Source: Phocaeicola fibrisolvens
GTDB taxonomy: Bacteria > Bacteroidota > Bacteroidia > Bacteroidales > Bacteroidaceae
NCBI RefSeq assembly: GCF_025567125.1
Contig: NZ_JAOQJI010000009.1
Location: 47,913 to 111,912 of the forward strand
DNA length: 64,000 nucleotides
Direction: 5' to 3'
In this document: positions 35,272 to 44,656 of the stretch, one piece after another
How positions within the stretch are numbered: the stretch's first letter is position 1
How the letters are laid out: every line of letters starts with the position of its first letter
Program-made: the position numbers and the translations under genes
Notes under the pieces: generated by a model
What the model saw: only the letters and a program-made list of their open reading frames with translations
What the model was told of the DNA's origin: nothing
The model's database searches: none

Positions 35272-36829
35272 ATGAGCAAGCTATATCCGGTAGGAGTGCA
35301 GAACTTTGAGAAAGTGATTTTGGGCGGTTATGAATATGTCGATAAAACTGCCTTGATTTATGAGTTGTTTAACACAGGAAGTTACTATTTCCTGAGTCGT
35401 CCGCGACGTTTCGGCAAGAGTCTGCTGCTGTCGACTCTCGAAGCCTACGCGCAGGGGAAGAAAGAACTTTTCAAAGGACTGGCGCTGGAAAAACTGGAGC
35501 GGGACTGGACGGTGTATCCGGTGCTGCACATGGATTTGAACACAGAAAAGTATGATACGAAAGCAAGTCTGGAAAACAAGCTGGAACTGACCCTGAAACA
35601 ATGGGAGGGAGAATATGGTTATAACCCGGACGAGTATTCCGTAGCGACCCGTTTTGAGGGAGTGATTCGCCGTGCATGCGAGCAGACAGGCCGCCGGGTG
35701 GTGATTCTCATCGATGAATACGACAAGCCCATGCTGCAGGCCATCGGCAACGAAGCCTTGCAGAACGAGTACCGCAGCACCCTGAAGGCGTTCTACGGGG
35801 CGTTGAAGTCCATGGACGGCTGCATCCGCTTCGCCCTGCTGACGGGAGTGACCAAGTTCGGAAAGGTCAGCGTGTTCAGCGATTTGAACAACCTGATGGA
35901 CATTTCCATGGACGACCGCTATGTGGAAATCTGCGGCATCAGCGAGAAGGAAGTGCACGCCTACTTTGAAGAGGATATTCACGCACTGGCTACGGCTACG
36001 GGGATGAGTTACGAGCAAGCGTGTGCGGAACTGAAAGCCAATTACGACGGCTATCATTTCACGGAAAATGCCGTGGGCATGTACAATCCGTTCAGCCTGC
36101 TGAATACCTTTGCGAAGAAAAAGTTCGGCAGCTACTGGTTTGAGACAGGCACGCCCACCTACCTCGTCGAGCTGNNNNNNNNNNNNNNNNNNNNNNNNNN
36201 NNNNNNNNNNNNNNNNNNNNNNNNNNNNNNNNNNNNNNNNNNNNNNNNNNNNNNNNNNNNNNNNNNNNNNNNNNNNNNNNNNNNNNNNNNNNNNNNNNNN
36301 NNNNNNNNNNNNNNNNNNNNNNNNNNNNNNNNNNNNNNNNNNNNNNNNNNNNNNNNNNNNNNNNNNNNNNNNNNNNNNNNNNNNNNNNNNNNNNNNNNNN
36401 NNNNNNNNNNNNNNNNNNNNNNNNNNNNNNNNNNNNNNNNNNNNNNNNNNNNNAGTGATGGCGGGCAAAGTGGACGATTTCTTCGAACGTCTGAAGACGA
36501 TGTTTGCCGACATCCCCTACGAGCTGGCCCGCGACCGCGAGGTACATTACCAGAACATTCTGTACATCATCTTCAAGCTGATGGGCTTCTACGTGCAGGT
36601 GGAATACCACACGAGCCGCGGACGAATTGACCTGGTGCTCCAGACACAGGATTACGTGTACATCATGGAATTCAAGCTGAACGGCAGTGCGGACGAGGCA
36701 CTGGCACAGATTCGGGAGAAAGGCTATGACGCTCCTTTCGCCAAGGACAGCCGCACAATCTACCGGATTGGCGTGAATTTCAGTGACGAGCTGCGGAACA
36801 TTCAGGAGGTGAAGGTGGAAGTGCGATGA
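35272..36829 (+). CDS. AAA-ATPase/PD-(D/E)XK protein, paralogue 1 (assembly gap inside)
   Basis: Same architecture as the gene at 19111 and very close to the intact copy at 41138. P-loop RPRRFGKS (48-50 GKS), Walker B ILIDEYDKPML and the C-terminal GRIDLVL...MEFK nuclease-like motif are all visible. A run of 279 N (36175-36453) replaces the middle. The equivalent segment in the 41138 copy is 275 bases, so the frame change across the gap (279 vs 275) most likely comes from the gap length, not from a mutation. Residues after the fiftieth are more divergent in one block (QKYDTKASLENKLELTLKQW region). The C-terminus is VRSTOP-type (VEVR). Probably a functional gene. Confidence 0.8.
36175..36453. 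other. Assembly gap (run of N)
   Basis: 279 unknown bases inside paralogue 1, where it is near-identical to the other copies. Confidence 0.98.
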
Positions 36830-37155
36830 GCTTTTCCTCTTATGAAGGTTGTTACGAAGCGTCTGCCATTATGAGACAGTTCTATAACGTATGAAATGGA
36901 TTTCTTGTTTTTAGTTTTTTGTTCCCTGTACGGCTGGTATAGGCAACGACTGTTATCTCCATGCAGCAGCTGTGCTGCACGCGGAGCGTGCGCACACATT
37001 TGGATGTGAAGTTAGTGACAGCTTTCTCATTTATGAAATTGGAAAAGCAAAAAAGGTGTTTTCACTTGTACCTGTCGAATGTTAAAGAGAAAGGGAAAAC
37101 CATTCGGTATTACACTGTCAGGTTCTCCCTTAAATTCTATTGAAACACAATGTGC
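36830..37155. other. Intergenic region with hairpins and a terminator
   Basis: No credible gene. Two adjacent short hairpins, GCAGCA..TGCTGC (about 36963-36978) and GCACGC..GCGTGC (about 36977-36992), are followed by a stem AAGGGAaAACC (37091-37101) with GGTTcTCCCTT (37121-37131) that could terminate transcription from either side. Confidence 0.55.
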
Positions 37156-38519
37156 TTACTGTTTTTCTACAAATGGGATGGCCTCCATGTACATATCCTT
37201 TAAGTTGATAATCACTTTTGAGAATTTTTCCAGGGCATTCAAGCCAAGCACACCGTCTTCTGCACCATTAGAAAAGGCGGTTGTCTTTGGTTGTCCAGTA
37301 TGCAAATCAATGCCCGTATTCACCTTGATAGAGTCGATCGTCGCGGTGCCGTTTCCTATCTGGATTTTCATTTGCGGCAACCTGTAGGTGCGGGTAATTG
37401 CCACACCCCCTATTCCGGCAACGCGCAGTGAATCGGGCACCCCTGCGGCATCCACCTCTTGACGGTGACGGTTATACCAGGTAGGCTCCATATTAGTGTA
37501 ATAAAAACCTGTGTCAAAAAGAAAATAGAGAGGATGTCCGGTTGTTGCATCCACCGTTTTTAATTGCAACAATTCATTATCTGTACCTATGAGGTTACTT
37601 TTGCCCAAAGGATTTGGGGTCAGTGTGGCCGGAATAATAAGTTCTCGGTGGGCAAAGTCTAACTGAATTTCCTGCATACAAAACATGACAGGGAGTCCGA
37701 TAACAGGAGGAAGCTGGTATTTTTCATTAAACTTATCGGCTTCTTCATGCCCGGTATGGGTATCAATTACAGCAAAAGGTACATTCAGCCAAGTCATTCC
37801 GCCGATACGCAACGTGTCTGCGATAGCAGATCCCCCCTCTTTCAAACCTCCAACACCTGCCACGGTAATGTCGGTATCCAAAGAACGCAATCCATATTCC
37901 TTTGCCAATTTAGGAGTTATCAGGTTTCTTCCGGCCCCTGTATCGAACAGGAAACGTCCTTCTTTTTGATGCTTCCGTCCATTTCAATGGAGTGTTGCCC
38001 ACCTTTGTTTGCAAGCACCATCGGAATACGGTATTCACCCGGTTGATGAAGCGGCCGATAGAAAGGACCGCAGGTGCCCAACGCACGATACTGCTGTGCC
38101 TGAGCTTTATATGGTTCAGTTAGGGTGCTATCAGTGCCCATTGCGGTCAGTTGGTCATAGAGATTCTGAAGAAGATCGGCTGCATCATTGTAATGCCCGA
38201 TTCTTGCCAAATTAGTACTTAACAGAATAACCATGCTCATGGTTCGATCCCCTAACTCTTGTTGATGATTGTTCAGCAAATCAGCAAGTACGGTACATGC
38301 CGAATCCGGTCGGTTGAAATAATGATGCGTCATGGCCGTAGCCAACTGGCGTAAAAATGGCGATATGGAATCGGCAGGAGTTGTTTTCAATGTCTGTTCC
38401 AGTCCAAACCAATTACTTTCATTGACAAGCTGTCCGACCCGTACATCGACATTCTGCGCTTGTATGCTCAGAGAAACGAGCAAGCAGAAAATAGTACAAA
38501 TTTTTTTGAACATAATCAT
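37156..38519 (-). pseudogene. Retropepsin-like aspartyl protease, frameshifted
   Basis: The two halves belong to one gene. The first frame (38519 to about 37968) has a signal peptide and a helical repeat domain, then stops in GSIKKK. A second frame resumes with GRFLFDTGAGRNLITPKLAKEYG, the active-site motif of a retropepsin. A second FDTG-like motif (LFDTGFYYTN) follows near the middle of the second frame, as in two-lobed members. Restoring one A in the run of five at 37963-37967 (giving six) joins the halves as KKEGRFLFDTG. This is a true frameshift, a phase-variable A-tract or a base-calling error. Confidence 0.75.
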
Positions 38520-38607
38520 GATATTTATATTTTACTTTTATTCGTTTTTTCTGTAGTAATAAGCACATTGCATGTCATATAAAATAGTGGCTGGTTCATA
38601 AGATTTT

Positions 38608-39005
38608 CTATTTGCTTGTGTTCATATTCTTCAGTAGTCCCATCTTTTTCATTTGATGAACCGTCAGTTCCGGATTGTAAATTACATCACATCCAGCCGT
38701 TGCCTTAAGGACCCGGATATATGTTTCAATATCACCGGCACCAATTTCACTGCGAAGTTCATTTAACCTTTTGGCATCTCAATCGCCTGCGTCTGCTCCT
38801 GAAGCAGCATAAGAGAATCTATTACAGAGACCGGAACGTCATTAGCTCCGGCACTGTGCAACTTGTTCATCAGAGTCATGGACTCCGTTCTGATTTTCTG
38901 GTCACTTTCATAGGCTCCCAACAACAGGGAATCTATTTTCTGAATACTTTGTGCCTTCAGAAATGTGCTTAATACAAGTAAAATGGATATAAATATGTGT
39001 TTCAT
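38608..39005 (-). pseudogene. Small exported protein, frameshifted
   Basis: Begins with a signal peptide (MKHIFISILLVLSTFLKAQS) and a helical region, but the frame ends in AIEMPKG. A second frame continues without a gap as DAKRLNELRSEIGAGDIETY to MGLLKNMNTSK, ending at 38608. Loss of one base near 38780 restores one protein of roughly 130 residues. No family is recognised. It lies between the S41 peptidase (18 bases upstream) and the protease pseudogene. Confidence 0.6.
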
Positions 39006-39022
39006 AAAAACCGTTTTTGAAA

Positions 39023-40720
39023 TCAGATATGTCCTCCTTGCAGATAGTCAATTGCCGCCTGCAGCTGTTCATCCACCCCGCGTATCATTCCTTCGGCTGA
39101 GGGTTCCACAACCTTATCTATTTTCACTCCATTACGCTGGGCATTTGTTCCGTCAGGATAGCATATTCCGGCACCTGTAATGTTGAATGAAGCATAAGGG
39201 AGCTGGATTCTTGTCACATCACCATCAGCACCTGCTGTCTGGCTTCCGACAGTCACAGAACCCGGTATAGTTTGCAGAAACATTGTAAAGTATTCAGACA
39301 TAGATTGCGAATACGCATTCACCAATAAAACAACTTTTCCTTTATAGAGTTTATCCGGGTCAGATGTTTTTCTCGTCGATACCGTAGTTCGGATGAAACC
39401 ACCTGGCCGGTGAGCCTGTGGCAATAAAACTTCTGCTGCTTCTCTGGCCTGAGAAAAGAAGAAAGTGGGCAACAGTTTGTGAAGCACATCGTATTCTGCC
39501 GGATATGCACGTAAATCGATAATTAGTTTATCACAGGATGCCAAGAAATTCTCCAAATCCTGTTCATCTTTACAAGTAAGATTGCTGATGTTTATATAAC
39601 CTATACCGCCCGCCACTTCTTTAAATCCAGGTTTAGTTGAAGTATTTTGTGATGAAAACCTCCTGTTGACAAACTTGCTTCCGTCAACAGATGAGATCAT
39701 GGTAGTGTAAGTTTTACCTCCGCGTACATACTCGACACAAGCTTCATTTTTCGCAGTCAACAGAGTGGCATAGGAACCGTCCCGCAGAAGTGAGCTCCGG
39801 TTGGAATGAGGTATGTATGGAGCAAGTTCATCCAGACGCTTGATAGGACTGACAGAATCAATGAGAATGATTTCATCGCCGATTTCAAAATTATTGGGTA
39901 CAAGAGAACATGTATCAGTTACAAACAATCGGTCTTCTGCAAATTGGCACATCAAAGGGACAAAGCGCCCTCCGAAAATCGGGACGTACCACGAATTGAC
40001 GTGTGTGTCACACAATTCGGAAACCATTCTGGAATACAAAGCGGAAAAGCTGATAGAACGGTCAAACGCCAATGCAATATATTCTGCAAGTACATCATCC
40101 CACGGACGGTCTGTGAGATTACGGTTAGGCGAATAGCTGTCCACTGCATTCCAGAATTTGGCAACACCGAGAAGGCGGTATGCCACATCATCTTTCGGTA
40201 TGTCCGAATATTGTGTTTCAATATACGAAACATTGACAGGTGTCTGTTTTACGTATCGGTTATTTTCCGGGTCAGCATTTCTGAGCCTCATAAGGCTATC
40301 ACTCAATGCTTTACCTAAATGCAAAGAATCTGAAATCCAGTTGAAGTCATTAAAGGTCTCTATGTTTTCGTCGTCTTCTTTATCACGTATTGCATAAGGG
40401 CCCAATCCTGATATCCACTTTAAACAAATGTCATTTTTCATGGAATCCGGTGCCTGAAGGACCTCATTTAATAAACAGAAATATTCAGCATCCGCATTGA
40501 TAGAACGGGAAGCAAAAGCTGGATGGTGATACTTGGCGAAACCCCAAATCCGTGAGGCCTGGACTATCGCATGGATTTGCAAACTGTCGGGTTCTTCCGG
40601 CAGTTTAAGTTCGGCATAAGCCTGCTCTGTTGAAAGTGACTTTGTTTCTACACTACAACTATAAAAAGTCAGGCCTGCAATAATGAGAAGGATTTGAAAT
40701 AAAATGTAATTCCGTTTCAT
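39023..40720 (-). CDS. S41 family C-terminal processing peptidase, lipoprotein
   Basis: A 565-residue protein with a lipoprotein signal (TFYSC). The C-terminal half has the S41 tail-specific protease core: GGIGYINISNLTC, KLIIDLRAYPAE, VVLLVNAYSQSMSEYFTMFLQ with the expected nucleophile Ser region, GSQTAGADGDVTRIQLP and the ending NGVKIDKVVEPS. An N-terminal helical domain precedes a short PDZ-like stretch (EIGDEIILIDSVSPIKRLDELAP). It is probably periplasmic. Cotranscribed with the two decayed genes downstream. Confidence 0.85.
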   Translation of the reverse strand: MKRNYILFQILLIIAGLTFYSCSVETKSLSTEQAYAELKLPEEPDSLQIHAIVQASRIWGFAKYHHPAFASRSINADAEYFCLLNEVLQAPDSMKNDICLKWISGLGPYAIRDKEDDENIETFNDFNWISDSLHLGKALSDSLMRLRNADPENNRYVKQTPVNVSYIETQYSDIPKDDVAYRLLGVAKFWNAVDSYSPNRNLTDRPWDDVLAEYIALAFDRSISFSALYSRMVSELCDTHVNSWYVPIFGGRFVPLMCQFAEDRLFVTDTCSLVPNNFEIGDEIILIDSVSPIKRLDELAPYIPHSNRSSLLRDGSYATLLTAKNEACVEYVRGGKTYTTMISSVDGSKFVNRRFSSQNTSTKPGFKEVAGGIGYINISNLTCKDEQDLENFLASCDKLIIDLRAYPAEYDVLHKLLPTFFFSQAREAAEVLLPQAHRPGGFIRTTVSTRKTSDPDKLYKGKVVLLVNAYSQSMSEYFTMFLQTIPGSVTVGSQTAGADGDVTRIQLPYASFNITGAGICYPDGTNAQRNGVKIDKVVEPSAEGMIRGVDEQLQAAIDYLQGGHI

Positions 40721-40811
40721 CTATATTTTTAATTATAAGTATCACAATAATGGTTTATATAAGCTATATCAGTAATAAACAAAGACTGAATCGCTATTTT
40801 ATTGACATAAA

Positions 40812-40910
40812 TCAGCCTAACCAATCTGTAAAGAATATGATACAGTCAAGAATTCTTTCTATGAATTTATCGAACTTCCTTTTTACACCTTTCCAGTATA
40901 TTTTTCCCAT
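40812..40910 (-). CDS. 32-residue conserved small protein, copy B
   Basis: Same length as copy A and the same start block MGKIYWKGVKRK, with FFTDWLG at the end. The six differing residues are at positions 13, 16, 21, 25, 26 and 29. A GGAGG motif precedes the ATG. It lies on the minus strand in the gap between the S41 peptidase and AAA paralogue 2. About 130 bases upstream are also similar to those of copy A, so the two loci are diverged duplicates. Confidence 0.7.
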   Translation of the reverse strand: MGKIYWKGVKRKFDKFIERILDCIIFFTDWLG

Positions 40911-40960
40911 AAAGCTACCCTCCACTAAGACAAACAACCATCTGTTTATTTTGCCCATTG

Positions 40961-40968
40961 TAAATATA
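40961..40968 (-). promoter_or_regulatory. Minus-7 element for small gene copy B
   Basis: TATATTTA on the minus strand, at the position equivalent to that of copy A, about 50 bases before the ATG. Confidence 0.55.
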
Positions 40969-41082
40969 CTATTTTTTCACTTCAGAAGCCCATGCGGTCT
41001 TTAAAATATTACTGATTTTGAAATTAGACACACAATTTTCCTAATTTCTAATCGGCGCTTTCTGTTTCCTATATTCCGTTTG

Positions 41083-41113
41083 TTTGAATGTTCGTCTAAA
41101 ATCACTACATTCG
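41083..41113 (+). promoter_or_regulatory. Promoter cassette of AAA paralogue 2
   Basis: TTTG (41083-41086), 19 bases, TACATTCG (41106-41113); see paralogue 1. Confidence 0.75.
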
Positions 41114-41137
41114 CAGTAGAATCAAAATCCAGTGGTT

Positions 41138-42694
41138 ATGAGCAAGCTATATCCGGTAGGAGTACAGAACTTTGAGAAAGTGATTTTAGGCGGTTACGAA
41201 TATGTCGATAAAACTGCCTTGATTTATGAGTTGTTTAACACAGGGAGTTACTATTTCCTGAGCCGTCCGCGACGTTTCGGAAAGAGTCTGCTGTTGTCCA
41301 CCCTCGAAGCCTACGCACAGGGGAAGAAGGAACTTTTCAAGGGACTGGCACTGGAAAAACTGGAAAAGGACTGGACGGTGTATCCGGTGCTGCACCTGGA
41401 TTTGAATACGCAGAAATACGATTCGCCGGAATCGCTGACCAGCATCCTGAACGACAATTTATGCAATTGGGAAAGCCGATATGGCGCACGGGAGAGTGAA
41501 ACAAGCCTTTCTCTCCGTTTCCAAGGCCTCATCCGCCGCGCATGCGAGCAGACAGGCCGCCGGGTGGTGATTCTCATCGATGAATACGACAAGCCCATGC
41601 TGCAGGCCATCGGCAACGAAGCCTTGCAGAACGAGTACCGCAGCACCCTGAAGGCGTTCTACGGAGCATTGAAGTCCATGGACGGCTGCATCCGCTTTGC
41701 TCTGCTGACGGGAGTGACCAAGTTCGGCAAGGTCAGCGTGTTCAGCGATTTGAACAACCTGCGGGACATTTCCATGATCGACCAGTATGCGGAAATCTGC
41801 GGCATCAGTGAGAAGGAAGTGCACGCCTACTTTGAGGAGGATATTCACGAGCTGGCTACGGCTACGGGGATGAGTTACGAGCAAGCGTGTGCGGAACTGA
41901 AAGCCAATTACGACGGCTATCACTTTACGGAAAATGCCGTGGGCATGTACAATCCGTTCAGCCTGCTGAACACCTTTGCCAACCGGCGCTTCGGCAGCTA
42001 CTGGTTTGAGACAGGCACGCCGACCTACCTCGTCGAGCTGCTCAAGCTCCACCATTATCCGATAGAGGACCTGGAACACATCGTCACCAGCCAGCCGGTG
42101 CTGGACAGCATCGACACGGCCTCCACCGACCCGATTCCGGTCATCTACCAGAGCGGCTACCTCACCATCAAGGGCTACAACAAGATGTTCGAGAACTACA
42201 CCCTGGGATTCCCCAACCGCGAAGTGGAACAGGGCTTCTTCAAGTTCCTGCTGCCCAACTACGCGTCGGTGAGCGTGAGCAAGTCGCCCTACCAGATTCA
42301 ATGCTTCGTGGAAGAAGTGATGGCGGGCAAAGTGGACGATTTCTTCGACCGCCTGAAGACAATGTTTGCCGACATCCCCTATGAGCTGGCCCGCGACCGC
42401 GAGGTACATTACCAGAACATCCTGTACATCATCTTCAAGCTGATGGGCTTCTACGTGCAGGTGGAATACCACACGAGCCGCGGACGGATTGACCTGGTGC
42501 TCCAGACGCAGGACTACGTGTACGTCATGGAATTCAAGCTGAACGGCAGTGCGGACGAGGCGCTGGCCCAGATTCGGGAGAAAGGCTATGACGCTCCTTT
42601 CGCCAAGGACAGCCGCACAATCTACCGGATTGGCGTGAATTTCAGTGACGAGCTGCGGAACATTCAGGAAGTGAAGATGGAACAGGGAAAGTAA
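41138..42694 (+). CDS. AAA-ATPase/PD-(D/E)XK protein, paralogue 2 (intact)
   Basis: The complete 518-residue reference copy. P-loop FLSRPRRFGKS (Gly48-Lys49-Ser50), Walker B VVILIDEYDKPML, sensor-like FALLTGVTKFGKVSVFSDLNNL, an internal region AELKANYDGYHF, and the nuclease-like tail GRIDLVLQTQDYVYVMEFKLNG. It differs from paralogue 1 mainly in one block (about residues 85-130). Near-identity elsewhere suggests recent duplication or gene conversion. No transposase or repeat end is visible around it. Confidence 0.9.
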   Translation: MSKLYPVGVQNFEKVILGGYEYVDKTALIYELFNTGSYYFLSRPRRFGKSLLLSTLEAYAQGKKELFKGLALEKLEKDWTVYPVLHLDLNTQKYDSPESLTSILNDNLCNWESRYGARESETSLSLRFQGLIRRACEQTGRRVVILIDEYDKPMLQAIGNEALQNEYRSTLKAFYGALKSMDGCIRFALLTGVTKFGKVSVFSDLNNLRDISMIDQYAEICGISEKEVHAYFEEDIHELATATGMSYEQACAELKANYDGYHFTENAVGMYNPFSLLNTFANRRFGSYWFETGTPTYLVELLKLHHYPIEDLEHIVTSQPVLDSIDTASTDPIPVIYQSGYLTIKGYNKMFENYTLGFPNREVEQGFFKFLLPNYASVSVSKSPYQIQCFVEEVMAGKVDDFFDRLKTMFADIPYELARDREVHYQNILYIIFKLMGFYVQVEYHTSRGRIDLVLQTQDYVYVMEFKLNGSADEALAQIREKGYDAPFAKDSRTIYRIGVNFSDELRNIQEVKMEQGK

Positions 42695-42720
42695 ATTTAT
42701 ATAACTGCATAGATAAGTGG

Positions 42721-42760
42721 AAAACGCCTTGAAGAAGTGAGGAATTCTTCAAGGCGTTTT
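42721..42760 (+). terminator. Terminator of AAA paralogue 2
   Basis: Perfect 16-base stem (42721-42736 with 42745-42760) with a short loop, ending in TTTT. Confidence 0.85.
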
Positions 42761-42775
42761 CTATGTTTCCCACAA

Positions 42776-42853
42776 GGAAAACGTATATTTCCCTGCCGGA
42801 AAATGTACGTTTCGGCTTCGGGGAACCTACGTTTCCGGGAAGGGAAACCTACA
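42776..42853. repeat. Second array of short imperfect palindromes
   Basis: Four roughly 17-base units in a row, each of type GGAAA..cGTA..TTTCC (42776-42792, 42798-42813, 42820-42836, 42842-42853). The array has the same character as that at 15551-15680. No coding function is visible. Confidence 0.55.
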
Positions 42854-43030
42854 CATCAGACGAACGTTCCCGGGAAAACGAAGAAGCGTCTGACTAATTT
42901 CTTTCACAGACTTGAAGAACCGTTCCTTTTTCGTATCTATCAGAACGATATTTACCTTACAATCAAGTGCGTATGAAAAGAAACAAAAGACCAATATTTC
43001 CATCTATAGATTTTTTATGCCTGCCGGGCA

Positions 43031-44269
43031 TTATTCTTTTCTTTTTACAAACGAACTGTTGTCTTTTACATACTGTCCTCTGCAAAAGATGGGATACCCG
43101 TAGGTTTTTCCATCTCGGAAAGGACTCTTTAGATAATCTGCCAAAGCTTCAAATGAATCATTGACTATGGCATTTTGGTCCACCTCCGTAACCGTCAGCA
43201 AAACAATTTGGGCTGTGTGTAAGGTGCCGTGGGGCTGGCTGTATTCACGCACGAATGCACCTTTAAAGGCCGATAACACATCCTCATAAGGAGACTCACT
43301 GGCTATTACAAAGTAAGCGCTCGTCCCGTAAGTCAGTCCACATACACACACCAGGTCGTCCAGATTGGACGGCACATTCACGAACAGTCCGTCGGCCGGC
43401 ATATCCATCGATACCGTGAAACCTTTGAAAACAACCTTGCCGACTGTCAGGCTTTTCACCTTTTTCATATCGAACTTCTGTCGGCAGATATCTTCCAGTG
43501 TGCGGCTAAATGTTTGGTTTTCCATGAAGCAGCCACTCAGGCTTTCCAGACTTTTCACTTCGGCCAGCTGTGCGGTATAAGGACGGTCGGGAGTCACATA
43601 ACTTGCATATTCCTCCGAGTGTATCGCTTCCTTGATTTTTTTCAAGTACTCAATATGTCTGACCTTCTCCATGGTGGTGAGATAATAGGGATTGGAAAAA
43701 CTGAATGTCAGGTCTATAGGTCTCTTTTCGTCTGTAACCTCCCTGTCGAAGGAAGTGGCAAACGCGCTTTTCGGATAGACTGCTCCTACATAAATGTTTG
43801 GACGATGGGCAAAAGCGGACCATATTTGTATGCCCAGATAAGAAGTACTGATGTCTATATCGGATTCCCTGCGGTCATCAATAAGAAAAGTCCATTGCGG
43901 AGACGACGGAGTGATGGAAGTGTCCTGCATAATCTCAAGCAGCTTGTATCTGACACGGGTACCGTCAGCCAGCGGGGCAACCGAGGTCTGTTTTTCTACT
44001 TTTAAGACATATTCATGTCCCTGCTCGTACGTAAATCCGGTGATTCCTTTGAAGGAAAGCTTCGAATATTCCGGTCTCCCTTCTTCTTTGACAAGCATAC
44101 ATTCAACCGGTTGGTCGCTCCCCCAAGGAACATACGTACTTGTCTCGGAAGACACATACATGCGGATGGTTTCCACCTTGTCCTTAAACTCGTCTTTTTC
44201 ATGGCAGCCGATAAGGCTAAGTGTACATAGGAATAGCACAAAGATTCCAGATAAGTTTTTAGTTTTCAT
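43031..44269 (-). CDS. CDC-like (thiol-activated cytolysin-related) lipoprotein with DUF4377
   Basis: A 412-residue lipoprotein (LIGC, Cys22). Residues 37-116 fit DUF4377 (YVSSETSTYVPWGSDQPVECM, GFTYEQGHEYVLKVEKQ). The rest shows patterns of the pore-forming core of cholesterol-dependent cytolysins: VGAVYPKSAF, a FKGFTVSMDMP strand like the FKQIYYxVxxDxP motif, CGLTYGTSAYFVIASESPYEDVLSAFKGAF like the AYGRxxYLKLxT..AAF motif, and PIFCRGQYVKDNSSF like the YxTxFLKDN motif. The undecapeptide and domain 4 are absent. This recalls CDC-like pore proteins of Bacteroidetes. The DUF4377 call is good and the cytolysin call is moderate. Confidence 0.6.
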   Translation of the reverse strand: MKTKNLSGIFVLFLCTLSLIGCHEKDEFKDKVETIRMYVSSETSTYVPWGSDQPVECMLVKEEGRPEYSKLSFKGITGFTYEQGHEYVLKVEKQTSVAPLADGTRVRYKLLEIMQDTSITPSSPQWTFLIDDRRESDIDISTSYLGIQIWSAFAHRPNIYVGAVYPKSAFATSFDREVTDEKRPIDLTFSFSNPYYLTTMEKVRHIEYLKKIKEAIHSEEYASYVTPDRPYTAQLAEVKSLESLSGCFMENQTFSRTLEDICRQKFDMKKVKSLTVGKVVFKGFTVSMDMPADGLFVNVPSNLDDLVCVCGLTYGTSAYFVIASESPYEDVLSAFKGAFVREYSQPHGTLHTAQIVLLTVTEVDQNAIVNDSFEALADYLKSPFRDGKTYGYPIFCRGQYVKDNSSFVKRKE

Positions 44270-44482
44270 ACTTGTTATTTTTAGTTATGTCTAGTGAAGT
44301 TTTGGAACTTTCATCTCCATGAATGAGATGTTTTCATGAAAACGCAGAAGGGTTAAAAATCCCCTATCCCATCGTATTAAAAGATTAAAATCCCGTAAAA
44401 GTTATTTGAAGGGACAATAGGGAAAAAGGGGTCCGTAAAAGCTGGTTTGGAATTTTCATGTCGATTAGATTTTATGGTTTTA
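44270..44482 (-). promoter_or_regulatory. Long leader of the CDC-like gene
   Basis: About 210 bases between the promoter at 44483-44513 and the ATG at 44269, without an ORF. It contains short A/T-rich and GAAAACG-type stretches. No clear hairpin decides its role. Confidence 0.35.
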
Positions 44483-44513
44483 CAAATGTAAGTTATAAAA
44501 AGAATCAGAACAA
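44483..44513 (-). promoter_or_regulatory. Promoter of the CDC-like gene
   Basis: TACATTTG (44483-44490) and a TTG minus-33 (44511-44513) are separated by exactly 20 bases on the minus strand. Confidence 0.6.
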
Positions 44514-44601
44514 GTTCTCCGGCTTATTTTCTATTTTTTTAGTGTAAGCAGAAAACCATTCAGCAAAGGAATAGAAGATTCCCTTGAAAAGAGAATGATT
44601 G

Positions 44602-44632
44602 TTTGAATGTTCGTCTAAAATTACTACATTCG
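44602..44632 (+). promoter_or_regulatory. Promoter cassette of AAA paralogue 3
   Basis: TTTG (44602-44605), 19 bases, TACATTCG (44625-44632); see paralogue 1. Confidence 0.75.
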
Positions 44633-44656
44633 CAGTAGAATCAAAATCCAGTGGTT

